This document shows positions 9,529 through 18,271 of a stretch of 64,000 nt of DNA, in pieces. The DNA is from Poriferisodalis sp965208925 (GTDB lineage Bacteria; Actinomycetota; Acidimicrobiia; Acidimicrobiales; Poriferisodalaceae): the NCBI RefSeq assembly GCF_965208925.1, contig NZ_OZ242364.1:1736001-1800000 (forward strand), read 5' to 3'. The position numbers and the translations under genes are program-made. The notes under the pieces are model-generated. The model was not told the DNA's origin and ran no database searches. It saw only the letters and a list, made by a program, of their open reading frames with translations. Numbering within the stretch: position 1 is the first letter of the stretch; every line of letters starts with the position of its first letter.

Positions 9529-9570
9529 CCGGACCATCGAGACCGGTCATTGCTAGCCGTGGCAGGCAAT

Positions 9571-9597
9571 GCCCCTGCGAACGCGGCCAGCAGGGGC
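9571..9597 (-). terminator. Candidate terminator of the pyrimidine/hydantoin operon
   Basis: GCCCCTGC (9571-9578) and GCAGGGGC (9590-9597) form a perfect 8-bp GC-rich stem with an 11-nt loop, 54 nt after the stop of the last gene of the operon (minus strand). There is no T run, which is common in high-GC actinobacteria. Confidence 0.45.
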
Positions 9598-9651
9598 GAC
9601 GGCGATCCGCTCGCCGCCGCCCCGCGACCGTTCAACTGATGCTGTCTGCGG

Positions 9652-10776
9652 CTATTCGCCGCCCTCGAGCAGCACGACGGGGATCCGCTCCCAGTCGTTG
9701 CCCACGACATCAATGCCGGCGTCCCGCAGATTGGCCACCGCCGCTTCGGCGATGTCGGTGCGGTAGGCGCCGTCGTCGGGCTCCGAGGCCAAGATGCCCT
9801 CGCTGGTAGCCACATCGACGGTCTGTGCCCACAGGTCGGGATCCATGATGCCCGCGCCAAGCGGAGACGGCCAGATCAGCGCACTGATCTCGTTCATCTG
9901 CCACGTCTGATGCGACTGGCCCAGCGTCGGGACATTGTCGAGCACGATCTGCACGCACTCTTCGGTGTTGTCCCGGCAGTGAATCCAGCCGCGCAGCGAC
10001 GCCTCCACGAACCGGACCGCTGCGTCGTAGTACGCAGGATCGTCATCGAGGCGGTCGGCGTCGGCCCACAGGGCGTCCTGGAGCATTGCCGTGCCCTCGT
10101 CGTTCCAGTCGATGATGTGCAGATCTTCGGGCTGGTACAGCTCGCCGGTGTCGGGATTGATCGTCTCGAGCACTTGCGCGTACTCGTTGTAGATCATCGC
10201 CTGCGCGGCGTCGATCTCACGGTCGATCAGTGCCAGCATGTCGAAGTTCTGCTGCACGAGCTGGATGTCGGAATCCGGATCCAGCCCGCTGCGGCGCAGC
10301 CCGGCGAGCAGCTCGAATTCGTTGCCGAATCCCCAGTTGCCGACCGTGCGGCCCTCGAGGTCCGCCACCGAGTCGATACCCGCATCAGCGAACGACACCT
10401 GCAACGTGGCGCTTCGCTGGAACACCTGCGCGATGTTGGTGATGTTGGTGCCTTCTTCCCGGGGCACCAGACCCCGCGGCACCCACGAGACGGCGAAGTC
10501 AGCAGCGCCGGAATCCAGCACGGAGGCGGGAACGATGTCCACGCCGCCTTCGAGGATTTCCACGCTGAGCCCGACGTCGTCATAGAAGCCGAGCGCCTGC
10601 GCCGCGTAGTAGCCGGCGAACTGTGCCTGCGTGAACCACTGCAGCTGCAGCGACACCTCGCTGATGGGCTCGAATTCGGGCTCATCCGCGTCGTCGCCGC
10701 CAGTGCAGGCCGCGGCTAGTAGGCCGAGCGCCAGCAGCGGCGCCAGCGTCCTTGTCAGCGTCTTCCTTACCTTCAT
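9652..10776 (-). CDS. ABC transporter substrate-binding lipoprotein, NMT1/THI5-like
   Basis: The 374-residue protein has an N-terminal lipoprotein signal ('LLALGLLAAACTGGDD', lipobox LAAAC), then the NMT1/THI5 fold start 'VSLQLQWFTQAQFAGYYAAQ' and 'GLSVEILEGGVDIVPASVL'. This family binds pyrimidine-type thiamine precursors and related nitrogen heterocycles. Because the operon continues into dihydropyrimidinase and a carbamoyl-amide hydrolase, a pyrimidine or hydantoin is the most likely ligand (inference). It is the last gene of a seven-gene minus-strand unit and lies 51 nt after the first permease. Confidence 0.87.
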   Translation of the reverse strand: MKVRKTLTRTLAPLLALGLLAAACTGGDDADEPEFEPISEVSLQLQWFTQAQFAGYYAAQALGFYDDVGLSVEILEGGVDIVPASVLDSGAADFAVSWVPRGLVPREEGTNITNIAQVFQRSATLQVSFADAGIDSVADLEGRTVGNWGFGNEFELLAGLRRSGLDPDSDIQLVQQNFDMLALIDREIDAAQAMIYNEYAQVLETINPDTGELYQPEDLHIIDWNDEGTAMLQDALWADADRLDDDPAYYDAAVRFVEASLRGWIHCRDNTEECVQIVLDNVPTLGQSHQTWQMNEISALIWPSPLGAGIMDPDLWAQTVDVATSEGILASEPDDGAYRTDIAEAAVANLRDAGIDVVGNDWERIPVVLLEGGE

Positions 10777-10827
10777 ATTTCCCCCCCTGTTGGGATGCTC
10801 AATGGGCTCACACGCCCAAGGTCGAGG

Positions 10828-11610
10828 TCATGCCGCCTTCCGCATTGCGAAGTACCAAGGCATGATCAGCCGTTCCAGCGCTACGGCGATCGCGTACAGG
10901 CAGATGCCCACCAACGAACCAGCCAGCACCGCGGCCCAGGCGTCGTCGTAGCGGGTCAGGCCGGCTGAGTTGGTGATGAGATTGCCCAGCGCATCCTGAC
11001 GGCCGCCGAAGTACTCGGCCACGATGGCCGCGATCACCGCCAGCGACGTCGCCAGCTTGAGCGCGGTGAAGAAGTACGGCATCGCGTTCGGGATGCGCAC
11101 CTCGCGCATGATCCGCCACTTCCCTGCGCCGTAGGACTCCATGAGCTCGATCTGGCTGGGCTCCACCTGTCCCAGCCCGCGGGCCGTGTTGATGAAGACC
11201 GGGAAGAAGACCAGCACCACCACCACGGCCTGGTTGGAACGGGGCGACAGGATGCCGAACCAGGCATTGAAGATCGGCGCCAATGCGATGATCGGCACGG
11301 CGTTCACGGCGACGGCAAGCGGTGTGAGCGTCTCATTCGCCGCACGGAATGCCGTGACCAGCACCGCGGCGAGCGCTCCCACCGCCACCCCGGCGATCAA
11401 ACCGGTCACGATGATGAAACCGGTGACGCCGGTTGCCGTGACGATGACGTCGAACTTCTCGACCACCGCGCCGACGATGCTCGAGGGCGGCGGCAGCACA
11501 AAACCGTCAGGGCGAATCAACGCCAGCAGCAGCTCCCAGCCGCCGAACATGACCGCTGCGGCCACCACCGGCGGCAGCCACGCACGCCCCAGCGACCTTG
11601 CCGTGTTCAC
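10828..11610 (-). CDS. ABC transporter permease (SsuC/ThiX-like)
   Basis: The 260-residue integral membrane protein has about six helices and the BPD transport EAA loop in 'LMESYGAGKWRIMREVRIPNA', which contacts the ATPase. It belongs to the SsuC/TauC/ThiX permease group, the usual partner of NMT1-like binding proteins. The start at 11610 overlaps the stop of the ATPase gene by 4 nt, indicating translational coupling. A second, divergent permease of the same type is encoded two genes upstream, so the transporter is probably a heterodimer. Confidence 0.88.
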   Translation of the reverse strand: MNTARSLGRAWLPPVVAAAVMFGGWELLLALIRPDGFVLPPPSSIVGAVVEKFDVIVTATGVTGFIIVTGLIAGVAVGALAAVLVTAFRAANETLTPLAVAVNAVPIIALAPIFNAWFGILSPRSNQAVVVVLVFFPVFINTARGLGQVEPSQIELMESYGAGKWRIMREVRIPNAMPYFFTALKLATSLAVIAAIVAEYFGGRQDALGNLITNSAGLTRYDDAWAAVLAGSLVGICLYAIAVALERLIMPWYFAMRKAA

Positions 11611-12458
11611 GACTCGTCGCCTTCGCGCAGCGCGTCACGCACCGCAGTCACGCAGGAGAAATAGGCCGGATCGTCACGTGTCGCCTCGTTGCGCTCGCCC
11701 AAGTCGACGTCGATCACAGCCGAGATGCGGCCGGGCCGGGGCGACATCACCACGACCCTGGTGGACAGGAACACGGCCTCACTGATGGAGTGGGTCACGA
11801 AGATCACGGTGATCTGGGTCTCAGCCCAGATCCGCAGCAGCTCGTTCTGCATGTGCTCGCGGGTCATCTCGTCGAGCGCGCCGAACGGCTCGTCCATCAG
11901 CAGGAGCTGGGGATGGAACGACATCGCCCGGGCGATCGCCACACGCTGCTGCATGCCGCCGGAGAGCTCCGCCGGGTGGTGCCGGGCGAATTCGCTGAGC
12001 TTCACCAAGTCGAGCATCTCGGCTGAGCGCTCCCGTCGCTCGGCCGCCTTCCAGCCCATGAGCTCGAGGGGCAGCTCGATGTTGCGCGACACGTTGCGCC
12101 AGTCGAACAGACCTGCCCGCTGGAACACCATCGAGTAGTCGCGGTCGAGGCGGGCCTGATCGGCAGTCTTGCCGTTCACGGCGACCGATCCCTCGGTGAC
12201 GCCCGTCAGCGCGGCGATCAGCCTCAGCAACGTGCTCTTGCCACAGCCCGACGGCCCGATCAGCGTGACGAACTCGCCTGGGTCGATGCGCAGGTCGATG
12301 CCGGTCAGGGCCTTGATCTCGTTGGAGCGTCCCGGGTTGAACACCTTGGACACGCCCGCTACGTCGACGGCGGCAGGTGCGCCGTCGGGAGTGCCGTTGT
12401 CCTCAGGCTGCGGCTCGGCGCTGTTCATGTCCCGTTCCTCATGTCCCGTATGGCTCAT
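11607..12458 (-). CDS. ABC transporter ATP-binding protein (SsuB/TauB/ThiZ-like)
   Basis: The 283-residue ATPase has Walker A GPSGCGKST, the signature LSGGMQQR and Walker B LLLMDEPFGALD, with the H-loop in 'VIFVTHSISEAVFLS'. ATG 12458 overlaps the upstream permease stop as ATGA and is preferred. ATG 12428 (MNSAEP), preceded by GAGGA, would shorten it by ten residues and cannot be excluded. The N-terminal 30 residues are acidic and unlike the family. It powers import by the two flanking permeases. Confidence 0.88.
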   Translation of the reverse strand: MSHTGHEERDMNSAEPQPEDNGTPDGAPAAVDVAGVSKVFNPGRSNEIKALTGIDLRIDPGEFVTLIGPSGCGKSTLLRLIAALTGVTEGSVAVNGKTADQARLDRDYSMVFQRAGLFDWRNVSRNIELPLELMGWKAAERRERSAEMLDLVKLSEFARHHPAELSGGMQQRVAIARAMSFHPQLLLMDEPFGALDEMTREHMQNELLRIWAETQITVIFVTHSISEAVFLSTRVVVMSPRPGRISAVIDVDLGERNEATRDDPAYFSCVTAVRDALREGDES

Positions 12459-13405
12459 GTCACAGCTTCTTGACCTTTGCGCCGGACGAGCACGTACTCG
12501 AACGACGAGATCACGGCGAAGACGAAGATCCCGAGGGCGGCTGCGCCCAGCACCGCCACATACAGGCGCTCGGGCCCTGTCGTGTAGCGCTGCGCCTCGA
12601 GCAGCACGCGGCGGCCCAGGCCGCCTTTCACCCCGGCCGAGATCTCGCCCACGATGGCGCCCACCACGCTCGCCGTCGCTGCGATCTTGAACGCCGCGAA
12701 CAGGTACGGCAGCGACGCAGGCAGCCGCAGCCGCCACAGCGTCTGTCCCCAGCGTGCGGCGTAGGAGTCCATCAGCTCCAGGTTCTCCGGCAGCGGCGAT
12801 TGCAGCCCCCGCAGACCGTTGATGGTCACGGGAAAGAACGTCAGGTAGGTGGCGATGATCGAGACCGACATCCAGTCCTGCCATTCGAACGGCAGGAAGT
12901 CGAAGCTCTTGCGGCCCCAGATCACGATGATCGGGGCGATGGCGATCAGCGGGATGGTCTGGCTGGCGATGACGTGCGGCACGAGCGCTCGCTCCAGGCG
13001 ACCCGATGTCGTCAGCACGATGGCGATGCCCAGGCCGACGATGACCCCGATGGCGAACCCGACTGCGGCTTCGCGCAGCGTGAAGGCGGCCTCCTTGCCG
13101 ACGATCGACCAGAAGGGCTCGCCGGTGCCCCTGGGCTCGGCGAAGATGCCCGAGACGATGTCCAGCACCGGCGGCATCTTCAGGTCGCCGGACTCGGGCA
13201 GGAACGAGCCGATGATCGGCCACTCTGACTGTGCGTCGTCGATGGCGGCCCCGACCGCCTTGTAGGCGGTGTAGGCGACACACAGCAGCAGCACGAACGC
13301 CACCAGCACGAATGCTTGGCGGACTGTGCTGCGGGTGCGCGCTCGGCGGCGCTCGCGAGCTGCCTGCAGCCTGATGAACTGCTCGCGGACGATCGGGTCG
13401 TCCAT
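12455..13405 (-). CDS. ABC transporter permease (second, SsuC/ThiX-like)
   Basis: This permease is about 316 residues from ATG 13405 (MDDPIVREQF), with an Arg-rich cytosolic N terminus, a first helix near residues 26-45, a periplasmic segment of about 55 residues, and the five-helix transporter core. The EAA loop is 'LMDSYAARWGQTLWRLRLPA'. A GTG at 13459 would add 18 residues; neither start has a clear ribosome-binding site. The long periplasmic insert after helix 1 is absent from the partner permease. Its stop overlaps the ATPase start. Confidence 0.85.
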   Translation of the reverse strand: MDDPIVREQFIRLQAARERRRARTRSTVRQAFVLVAFVLLLCVAYTAYKAVGAAIDDAQSEWPIIGSFLPESGDLKMPPVLDIVSGIFAEPRGTGEPFWSIVGKEAAFTLREAAVGFAIGVIVGLGIAIVLTTSGRLERALVPHVIASQTIPLIAIAPIIVIWGRKSFDFLPFEWQDWMSVSIIATYLTFFPVTINGLRGLQSPLPENLELMDSYAARWGQTLWRLRLPASLPYLFAAFKIAATASVVGAIVGEISAGVKGGLGRRVLLEAQRYTTGPERLYVAVLGAAALGIFVFAVISSFEYVLVRRKGQEAVT

Positions 13406-13469
13406 CACTGAGGGATCGGACGCCAATGAATGCGATTGGGTAGCAGTTGCCGCTTGCACGATGGACCGG

Positions 13470-14471
13470 TCAGTCTCTGAGCGCCGGAATGATGCGCTGG
13501 CCGTAAGCGTTGAGCGTCTCGTCCTTGGCGTCGTGCATGAGGTAGATGGCGAACTGGTCGACGCCCAGATCACGCAGCTCGGCCAGGCGAGCGATGTGAT
13601 GGTCTGCATCGCCCAGAATGCAGAACCGGTCGATCACCTCATCGGGCACGAAGTCGGTGTGGACGTTGCCGGCTTTTCCGTGCTCGGCGTAGTCATAGCC
13701 CTCGCGGCCGGCGATGTAGTCGGTGAGAGCTTGCGGCACCCCGCCCCCGGTGTCGCCGTACCGCTCGACGAGGTCGGCCACGTGGTTGCCGACCATGCCG
13801 CCGAACCACCTGCACTGGTCGCGCTGGTGGTCGAGATCTTCACCGACATACGCCGGCGCCGCCACACAGATGTACAGATCGTCGGGATTGCGTCCAGCCT
13901 CCGCTGCGGCCCGGTGGACGGCGGCAACGGTCCATTCGGTGATCTGGGGATCGGCGAGCTGCAGGATGAAGCCGTCGGCCTGCTCCCCGCAGAGTCGCAG
14001 CGCCTTCGGCCCGTACGCCGCCATCCAGATGTCGAGCTGGCTGCCCGCCGACCACGGGATCTGCTGGCGGGTGCCGTTGTAGGTCACCTCGCGGCCCTCG
14101 GCCAAGCCCTTGATGACCGTTATCGACTCGGACAGTGTGGCCAGGCTGGTGGGGCGGTGGCCCAGCACCCGCATCGCCGAGTCACCGCGCCCGATGCCGC
14201 ACACGGTGCGGTTTCCGAACATGTCGTTGAGCGTGGCGAACAGCGAAGCGGTCACCGTCCAATTGCGGGTACCCGGATTGGTGACCATCGGGCCGACGAT
14301 CATGCGATTCGTGGCCGACAGCATCTGGCTGTAGATCACGTAGGGCTCTTGCCACAGCACATGGCTGTCGAAAGTCCACCCGTAGTCGAACCCCAGCGTC
14401 TCAGCCCGCTGGGCCAGGTCAACCACTCGCCATGCAGGCGGATCGGTCTGAAGAACAACGCCAAAATCCAT
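13470..14471 (-). CDS. LLM-class F420-dependent oxidoreductase, CPS_4043-like family
   Basis: The 333-residue luciferase-like TIM barrel starts 'MDFGVVLQTDPPAWRVVDLA'. It shows 'WTFDSHVLWQEPYVIYSQML', the 'GPMVTNPGTRNW' strand-3 segment with a cis-peptide-type region, and 'VCGIGRGDSAMRVLG'. From memory it fits the TIGR03842 group of putative F420 enzymes. It sits inside a hydantoin/pyrimidine operon and could carry out the redox step that dihydropyrimidine dehydrogenase performs elsewhere; that is inference. GGAGAA precedes the ATG. Confidence 0.85.
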   Translation of the reverse strand: MDFGVVLQTDPPAWRVVDLAQRAETLGFDYGWTFDSHVLWQEPYVIYSQMLSATNRMIVGPMVTNPGTRNWTVTASLFATLNDMFGNRTVCGIGRGDSAMRVLGHRPTSLATLSESITVIKGLAEGREVTYNGTRQQIPWSAGSQLDIWMAAYGPKALRLCGEQADGFILQLADPQITEWTVAAVHRAAAEAGRNPDDLYICVAAPAYVGEDLDHQRDQCRWFGGMVGNHVADLVERYGDTGGGVPQALTDYIAGREGYDYAEHGKAGNVHTDFVPDEVIDRFCILGDADHHIARLAELRDLGVDQFAIYLMHDAKDETLNAYGQRIIPALRD

Positions 14472-14500
14472 GTGCTGAGTTCTCCGATCCGCTGTGCTGC

Positions 14501-14522
14501 CCCGGCGCGCCGTTGCGCCGGG
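14501..14522. terminator. Perfect 8-bp stem between hydA and the LLM gene
   Basis: CCCGGCGC (14501-14508) and GCGCCGGG (14515-14522) enclose a 6-nt loop, 15 nt after the dihydropyrimidinase stop and 29 nt before the next start on the minus strand. It may be an intercistronic attenuator or an mRNA-stabilising stem rather than a full terminator. Confidence 0.4.
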
Positions 14523-14537
14523 AGGTGATGCCGCCCC

Positions 14538-15947
14538 CTATTGCAGGTACTGGCAGAGTCCGCGGGGCAGATACTGGCCGTGGCCAGCGCGGCCCAGGTA
14601 CTGGCCGTTGTCAATGATCTTGCGACCCCGGGAATACACCACGTCGACGTGACCCGTCACCTCGACGCCTTCATAGGCCGAGTGGTCGATATTCATGTGG
14701 TGGTTGTCCACGCTGATGGTCCAGCGGTGCTCGGGGTCATAGATCACTACGTCGGCATCGGAACCCGCTGCGATGATTCCCTTGCGGGGGTACAGGCCCA
14801 TCATGCGCGCAGGTGTGGTGGCGCACAGCTCGACCCACCGCGCCAAGCCGATCTCGCCGGTCACCACACCCTGGTAGATCATGTCCATGCGGTGCTCGAC
14901 GCCGCCGATGCCGTTGGGGATGGCCCGGAAGTCGTTGAGCCCGAGCTCCTTCTGCTCCTTCATGCAGAACGGGCAGTGGTCGGTGGACACGACGGCCAGA
15001 TCGTTGGTGCGCAGCCCCTTCCACAAGGCGTCCTGGTGGCCTTCTTCCCGGGAACGGATCGGCGTCGAGCACACGTAGGCGGCGCCCCCGAAACCGGGCA
15101 GGTTGAGGTGCTCCTCCAAGCTGAAATGCAGGTACTGCGGGCAGGTCTCGGCGAACACGTTCATGCCTGCGTCGCGTGCCAGCGTCACCTGCTCGAGGGC
15201 CTCAGCGGCAGAGAGGTGCACGATGTACAGCGGTGCCGCGCCCACCTTGGCCAGCTGGATAGCCCGGTGGGTGGCTTCTGACTCCAGTTCTTTGCGCCGC
15301 ACGTAGCCGTGGGTGACCGGCGCGGTCTCGCCCCGCTCGAATGCTTGGGCGGCCAGCACGTCGATGGCCAAGCCGTTCTCGGCGTGCATCATGATCAGCC
15401 CGCCGTTTCCGGCGGCCTGCTGCATCGCTCGCAGGATCTGCCCGTCGTCGGCATAGAAGACGCCCGGGTAGGCCATGAACAGCTTGAAGCTGGTGATGCC
15501 CTCGTTGACCAGCAGGTCCATCTCCTTGAGCGAGTCGTTGTCGACGCCCCCGATGATCATGTGAAAGCCGAAGTCGATCGCGCAGTTGCCCTCGGCCTTG
15601 GCCATCCATTCGTCGAGGCATTCGCGCACGTTCTCGCCGTACTTCTGAACGGCGAAGTCGATGATCGTGGTGGTGCCACCCCACGCTGCGGCTCTCGTGC
15701 CTGTCTCGAAGGTGTCCGAGGCGTAGGTACCGCCGAAGGGCAGCTCCATATGCGTATGCACGTCCACCCCGCCCGGCACCACCAGCCGTCCGGTGGCGTC
15801 GACGACCTCTGCGCCCTGCTCAGCTGCCACAGCGATGTCGCTGCCGGGTTGCAACACCGCGACGATCTGCTCTCCGTCAATGAGCACCTCGGCCGGATCC
15901 GCGCCGGTCGAGCTGACAACGGTGCCCCCTTTGATCAGCGTCGTCAT
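14538..15947 (-). CDS. hydA: Dihydropyrimidinase / D-hydantoinase
   Basis: The 469-residue cyclic amidohydrolase opens dihydropyrimidine or 5-substituted hydantoin rings to N-carbamoyl amino acids. The binuclear metal site is readable: HxH at 64/66 (GVDVHTHME), the carbamylated Lys155 (SFKLFMAYPG), His188 (MMHAEN), His244 (IVHLSAAEA) and Asp323 (STDHCPF). Length is normal for the family. The C-terminal tail is unusual: three GQYL/CQYL-type copies in the last 22 residues, encoded by three near-identical 10-nt units. ATG 15947 has CGGAG upstream. It pairs with the N-carbamoyl-amide hydrolase encoded just upstream. Confidence 0.92.
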   Translation of the reverse strand: MTTLIKGGTVVSSTGADPAEVLIDGEQIVAVLQPGSDIAVAAEQGAEVVDATGRLVVPGGVDVHTHMELPFGGTYASDTFETGTRAAAWGGTTTIIDFAVQKYGENVRECLDEWMAKAEGNCAIDFGFHMIIGGVDNDSLKEMDLLVNEGITSFKLFMAYPGVFYADDGQILRAMQQAAGNGGLIMMHAENGLAIDVLAAQAFERGETAPVTHGYVRRKELESEATHRAIQLAKVGAAPLYIVHLSAAEALEQVTLARDAGMNVFAETCPQYLHFSLEEHLNLPGFGGAAYVCSTPIRSREEGHQDALWKGLRTNDLAVVSTDHCPFCMKEQKELGLNDFRAIPNGIGGVEHRMDMIYQGVVTGEIGLARWVELCATTPARMMGLYPRKGIIAAGSDADVVIYDPEHRWTISVDNHHMNIDHSAYEGVEVTGHVDVVYSRGRKIIDNGQYLGRAGHGQYLPRGLCQYLQ

Positions 15948-16005
15948 CTCCGTGTTCCCCCTCGGTCGCGATCTGTGAAGCCCGCTCCAGTCTTGGCTCG
16001 CCGCC

Positions 16006-16848
16006 TCAGGGCGCTACGAGCGGTTCGTACGACTCGGGCCGGCGGTCTCGGTAGAAGGCCCACTGGTTGCGGACTTCGTCGAGCATCTCGAGGTCCAGCT
16101 CGCGCACCACCAGCTCCTCGGCGTGGTCCGATGCGGCCCCGTCAACGATCTGTCCCCGAGGGTTGGCGAAGTACGACGTGCCGTAGAAGTCATTGTCACC
16201 GAGCGGCTCGACGCCGACACGGTTGATGGCCCCGACGAAGTACATGTTCGCTGCCGCGGAGGATGTCTGTTCGAGCTGCCACAAGTAGGCGGACAGTCCG
16301 CGGCTGGTGGCAGAGGGGTTGAACACGATCTCCGCGCCGGCCAGCCCGAGAGCACGCCAGCCCTCGGGGAAGTGCCGGTCGTAGCAGATGTAGACGCCAA
16401 CCGTTCCGACGGCGGTTTCGAAGACGGGATAGCCCAGATTGCCCGGACGGAAGTAGAACTTCTCCCAGAACCCCTTGACCTGCGGGATGTGGTTCTTGCG
16501 GTACTTGCCGAGGTAGGTGCCGTCGGCGTCGATGACGGCTGCGGTGTTGTACAGGAGCCCGGCCTGCTCCCGCTCGTACATCGGCACGACGAGCACCATC
16601 TCGTGCTGGGCGGCGAGCTCGCAGAAGCGCTTGGTGGTCGGGCCGTCGGGAATCGCTTCGGCGTAGGAGTAGTACTCGGCGTCCTGCACCTGGCAGAAGT
16701 ACGGACCGTAGAACAGCTCCTGGAAGCACATCACCCGGGCGCCGGCGGCGGACGCTTCGGCCACGTACTTCTCGTGGAGCTCGATCATCGACTCCTTGTC
16801 GCCGGTCCAGGCCGTCTGCACGATTGCGGCCGTCACCATGCGTGCCAT
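16006..16848 (-). CDS. N-carbamoyl-beta-alanine amidohydrolase-like nitrilase (beta-ureidopropionase type)
   Basis: The 280-residue nitrilase-superfamily enzyme has the complete catalytic triad Glu44 (CFQELFYGPYF), Lys118 (YRKNHIPQ) and Cys155 (VYICYDRHFPEG). The sequence is of the beta-ureidopropionase / N-carbamoylputrescine amidase branch, which removes the carbamoyl group as CO2 and NH3. Following hydA in pathway order, it would release beta-alanine or another amino acid. GAGGAGGG lies 7 nt before ATG 16848, so it is probably the first gene of the seven-gene operon, transcribed away from the MFS gene. Confidence 0.9.
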   Translation of the reverse strand: MARMVTAAIVQTAWTGDKESMIELHEKYVAEASAAGARVMCFQELFYGPYFCQVQDAEYYSYAEAIPDGPTTKRFCELAAQHEMVLVVPMYEREQAGLLYNTAAVIDADGTYLGKYRKNHIPQVKGFWEKFYFRPGNLGYPVFETAVGTVGVYICYDRHFPEGWRALGLAGAEIVFNPSATSRGLSAYLWQLEQTSSAAANMYFVGAINRVGVEPLGDNDFYGTSYFANPRGQIVDGAASDHAEELVVRELDLEMLDEVRNQWAFYRDRRPESYEPLVAP

Positions 16849-16973
16849 GTTGTGCCCTCCTCGCTCCCTTGGGAGTCCCTTGTGCGTGGCTGGAGGAAAA
16901 AAACGAGTCTAGATCAGCCTGTAGAGGTGGTCTGAACCGACGCAGCAACCGCCTCATCAGGCAGGATGTAACG
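16849..16973. other. Divergent promoter region
   Basis: These 125 nt must contain the promoters of the leftward pyrimidine/hydantoin operon and the rightward MFS gene. A run of seven A residues at about 16897-16903 stands out in the GC-rich background. No convincing -10/-35 pair or strong palindrome was found. Confidence 0.4.
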
Positions 16974-18266
16974 ATGTCCAAACGCAGCACCACCTTCCGC
17001 GGATGGAGGGTGGTGGGTGCAGGGGCAGTGATCCAGGGGCTGCAGAGCGCCTTCGTCATGCACTCGCTGGGCGCCTACCTGGTGGAGCTCGATCGGGAGT
17101 ACGGCTGGAGCAAGACGGCCCTGTCGGGCGCGTTCGCGGTGAATCGCGCCGAGACGGCGCTGCTGGGGCCGGCGCAGGGCTGGCTGATCGACCGGTTCGG
17201 GCCCAAGACCATTACCCGAGCAGGCGCCGTGTGCATGGCGGTCGGCTTCGTGTGGTTCAGCCAGCTGCACTCGCTGTGGCAGTTCTACGGCGCCTTCTTC
17301 ATCCTGTCGGTCGGCGGCGCCTTCTGCGGGTTCTTGACGGTCACCGTCGCGATCGTCCGATGGTTCGAACGGCTGCGGGCCCGAGCACTGGCGCTCGGCG
17401 GCATGGGCCTAGCTGTCGGCGGCATGTGCGTCCCGCTCGTGGTTCTGATGTTCACGTGGTTCGGCTGGCGCACGACGGCTGCGGTCACCGGTGTCGGCGG
17501 TGCAGCCGTCGCCTGGTGGCTGGCCAAGTACCTCGACGGCAGCCCTGCTGAATTCGGCGAAGAGGTCGACGGCGGGGCCAAGATCGTTGCCAACGGAAGG
17601 ACGGTCCGCGCCGAAGGCCTCACCGACGTCCACTTCACGGCGAAAGAGGCGATGCGCACGAGAGCGTTCTGGACCATTTCCTTCGGTCACCTGAGCGCCC
17701 TGATCGTCGTCGGTGCAGTGATGGCGCACCTGCAGCTCTACCTGACATCCGAACGGGGCTACTCGCTGCAGCAGGCCAGCCTGTTCGCAGCCGCGCTGCC
17801 GCTGATGCAGCTCGCCGGCATGGCGGTGGGCGGCTACCTCGGCGACCGGATCAACAAGCGGCTCATTGCGTCGGTCGCCATGTTCGGGCACGCCGGCGGC
17901 ATCTTGCTGCTGGCGTGGGCGCCCAACGCGTTCGTGGTGGTGCTGTCCGTCGTTTTTCATGGGCTGGCCTGGGGTGCGCGCGGGCCGCTCATGCAAGCCA
18001 TGCGAGCCGACTACTTCGGCTCTTCGGCCTTCGCTGCGATCATGGGCGTGAGCTCGCTCATCGTGATGATCGGCCCGATCGTCGGCCCGCTCGCCGCAGG
18101 GTGGGTGGCTGACACCACCGGCAGCTACGTCACCGCATTCGTTGCGCTCGCTGCCATTACCGCCACCGGGATGCTGTTCTTCGTGATCACCAAACCCCCG
18201 AGCCCACCGCAGCGCACGACTGTCGTCGCTGCGGGCCCACAGCAACAACAAGAAATGGCACGCTGA
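16974..18266 (+). CDS. MFS transporter (monocarboxylate/OFA-like)
   Basis: The 430-residue protein has about twelve hydrophobic helices in two halves joined by a charged loop (residues about 180-225). The inter-helix motif 'GWLIDRFGPKTITRAG' is the MFS motif A. The start 'FRGWRVVGAGAVIQGLQSA' and 'YLVELDREYGWSKTALSGA' are typical of the monocarboxylate and oxalate/formate antiporter-like subfamily. It probably imports an organic acid with protons. ATG 16974 is chosen, with AGGA upstream; the upstream in-frame extension overlaps the divergent nitrilase gene. It lies 5 nt before a P450 operon and may supply its substrate. Confidence 0.88.
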   Translation: MSKRSTTFRGWRVVGAGAVIQGLQSAFVMHSLGAYLVELDREYGWSKTALSGAFAVNRAETALLGPAQGWLIDRFGPKTITRAGAVCMAVGFVWFSQLHSLWQFYGAFFILSVGGAFCGFLTVTVAIVRWFERLRARALALGGMGLAVGGMCVPLVVLMFTWFGWRTTAAVTGVGGAAVAWWLAKYLDGSPAEFGEEVDGGAKIVANGRTVRAEGLTDVHFTAKEAMRTRAFWTISFGHLSALIVVGAVMAHLQLYLTSERGYSLQQASLFAAALPLMQLAGMAVGGYLGDRINKRLIASVAMFGHAGGILLLAWAPNAFVVVLSVVFHGLAWGARGPLMQAMRADYFGSSAFAAIMGVSSLIVMIGPIVGPLAAGWVADTTGSYVTAFVALAAITATGMLFFVITKPPSPPQRTTVVAAGPQQQQEMAR

Positions 18267-18271
18267 GTTCC

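Larger units (their letters stand above)
9354..9651. other. Intergenic stretch with two stem-loops and no credible gene
   Basis: About 300 nt separate the start of the replication-relaxation-like gene from the end of the NMT1-like operon. No supported ORF, tRNA or repeat is seen. Two hairpins are annotated separately. The promoter of the leftward gene (start 9353) should lie at the left end but is not recognisable. Confidence 0.5.

Noticed and set aside
11607..13283. One long protein covering both the ABC ATPase and the upstream permease region
   Set aside because: The N-terminal part is Arg-rich nonsense from the wrong frame of the permease gene. The ATPase starts by ATGA overlap at 12458.
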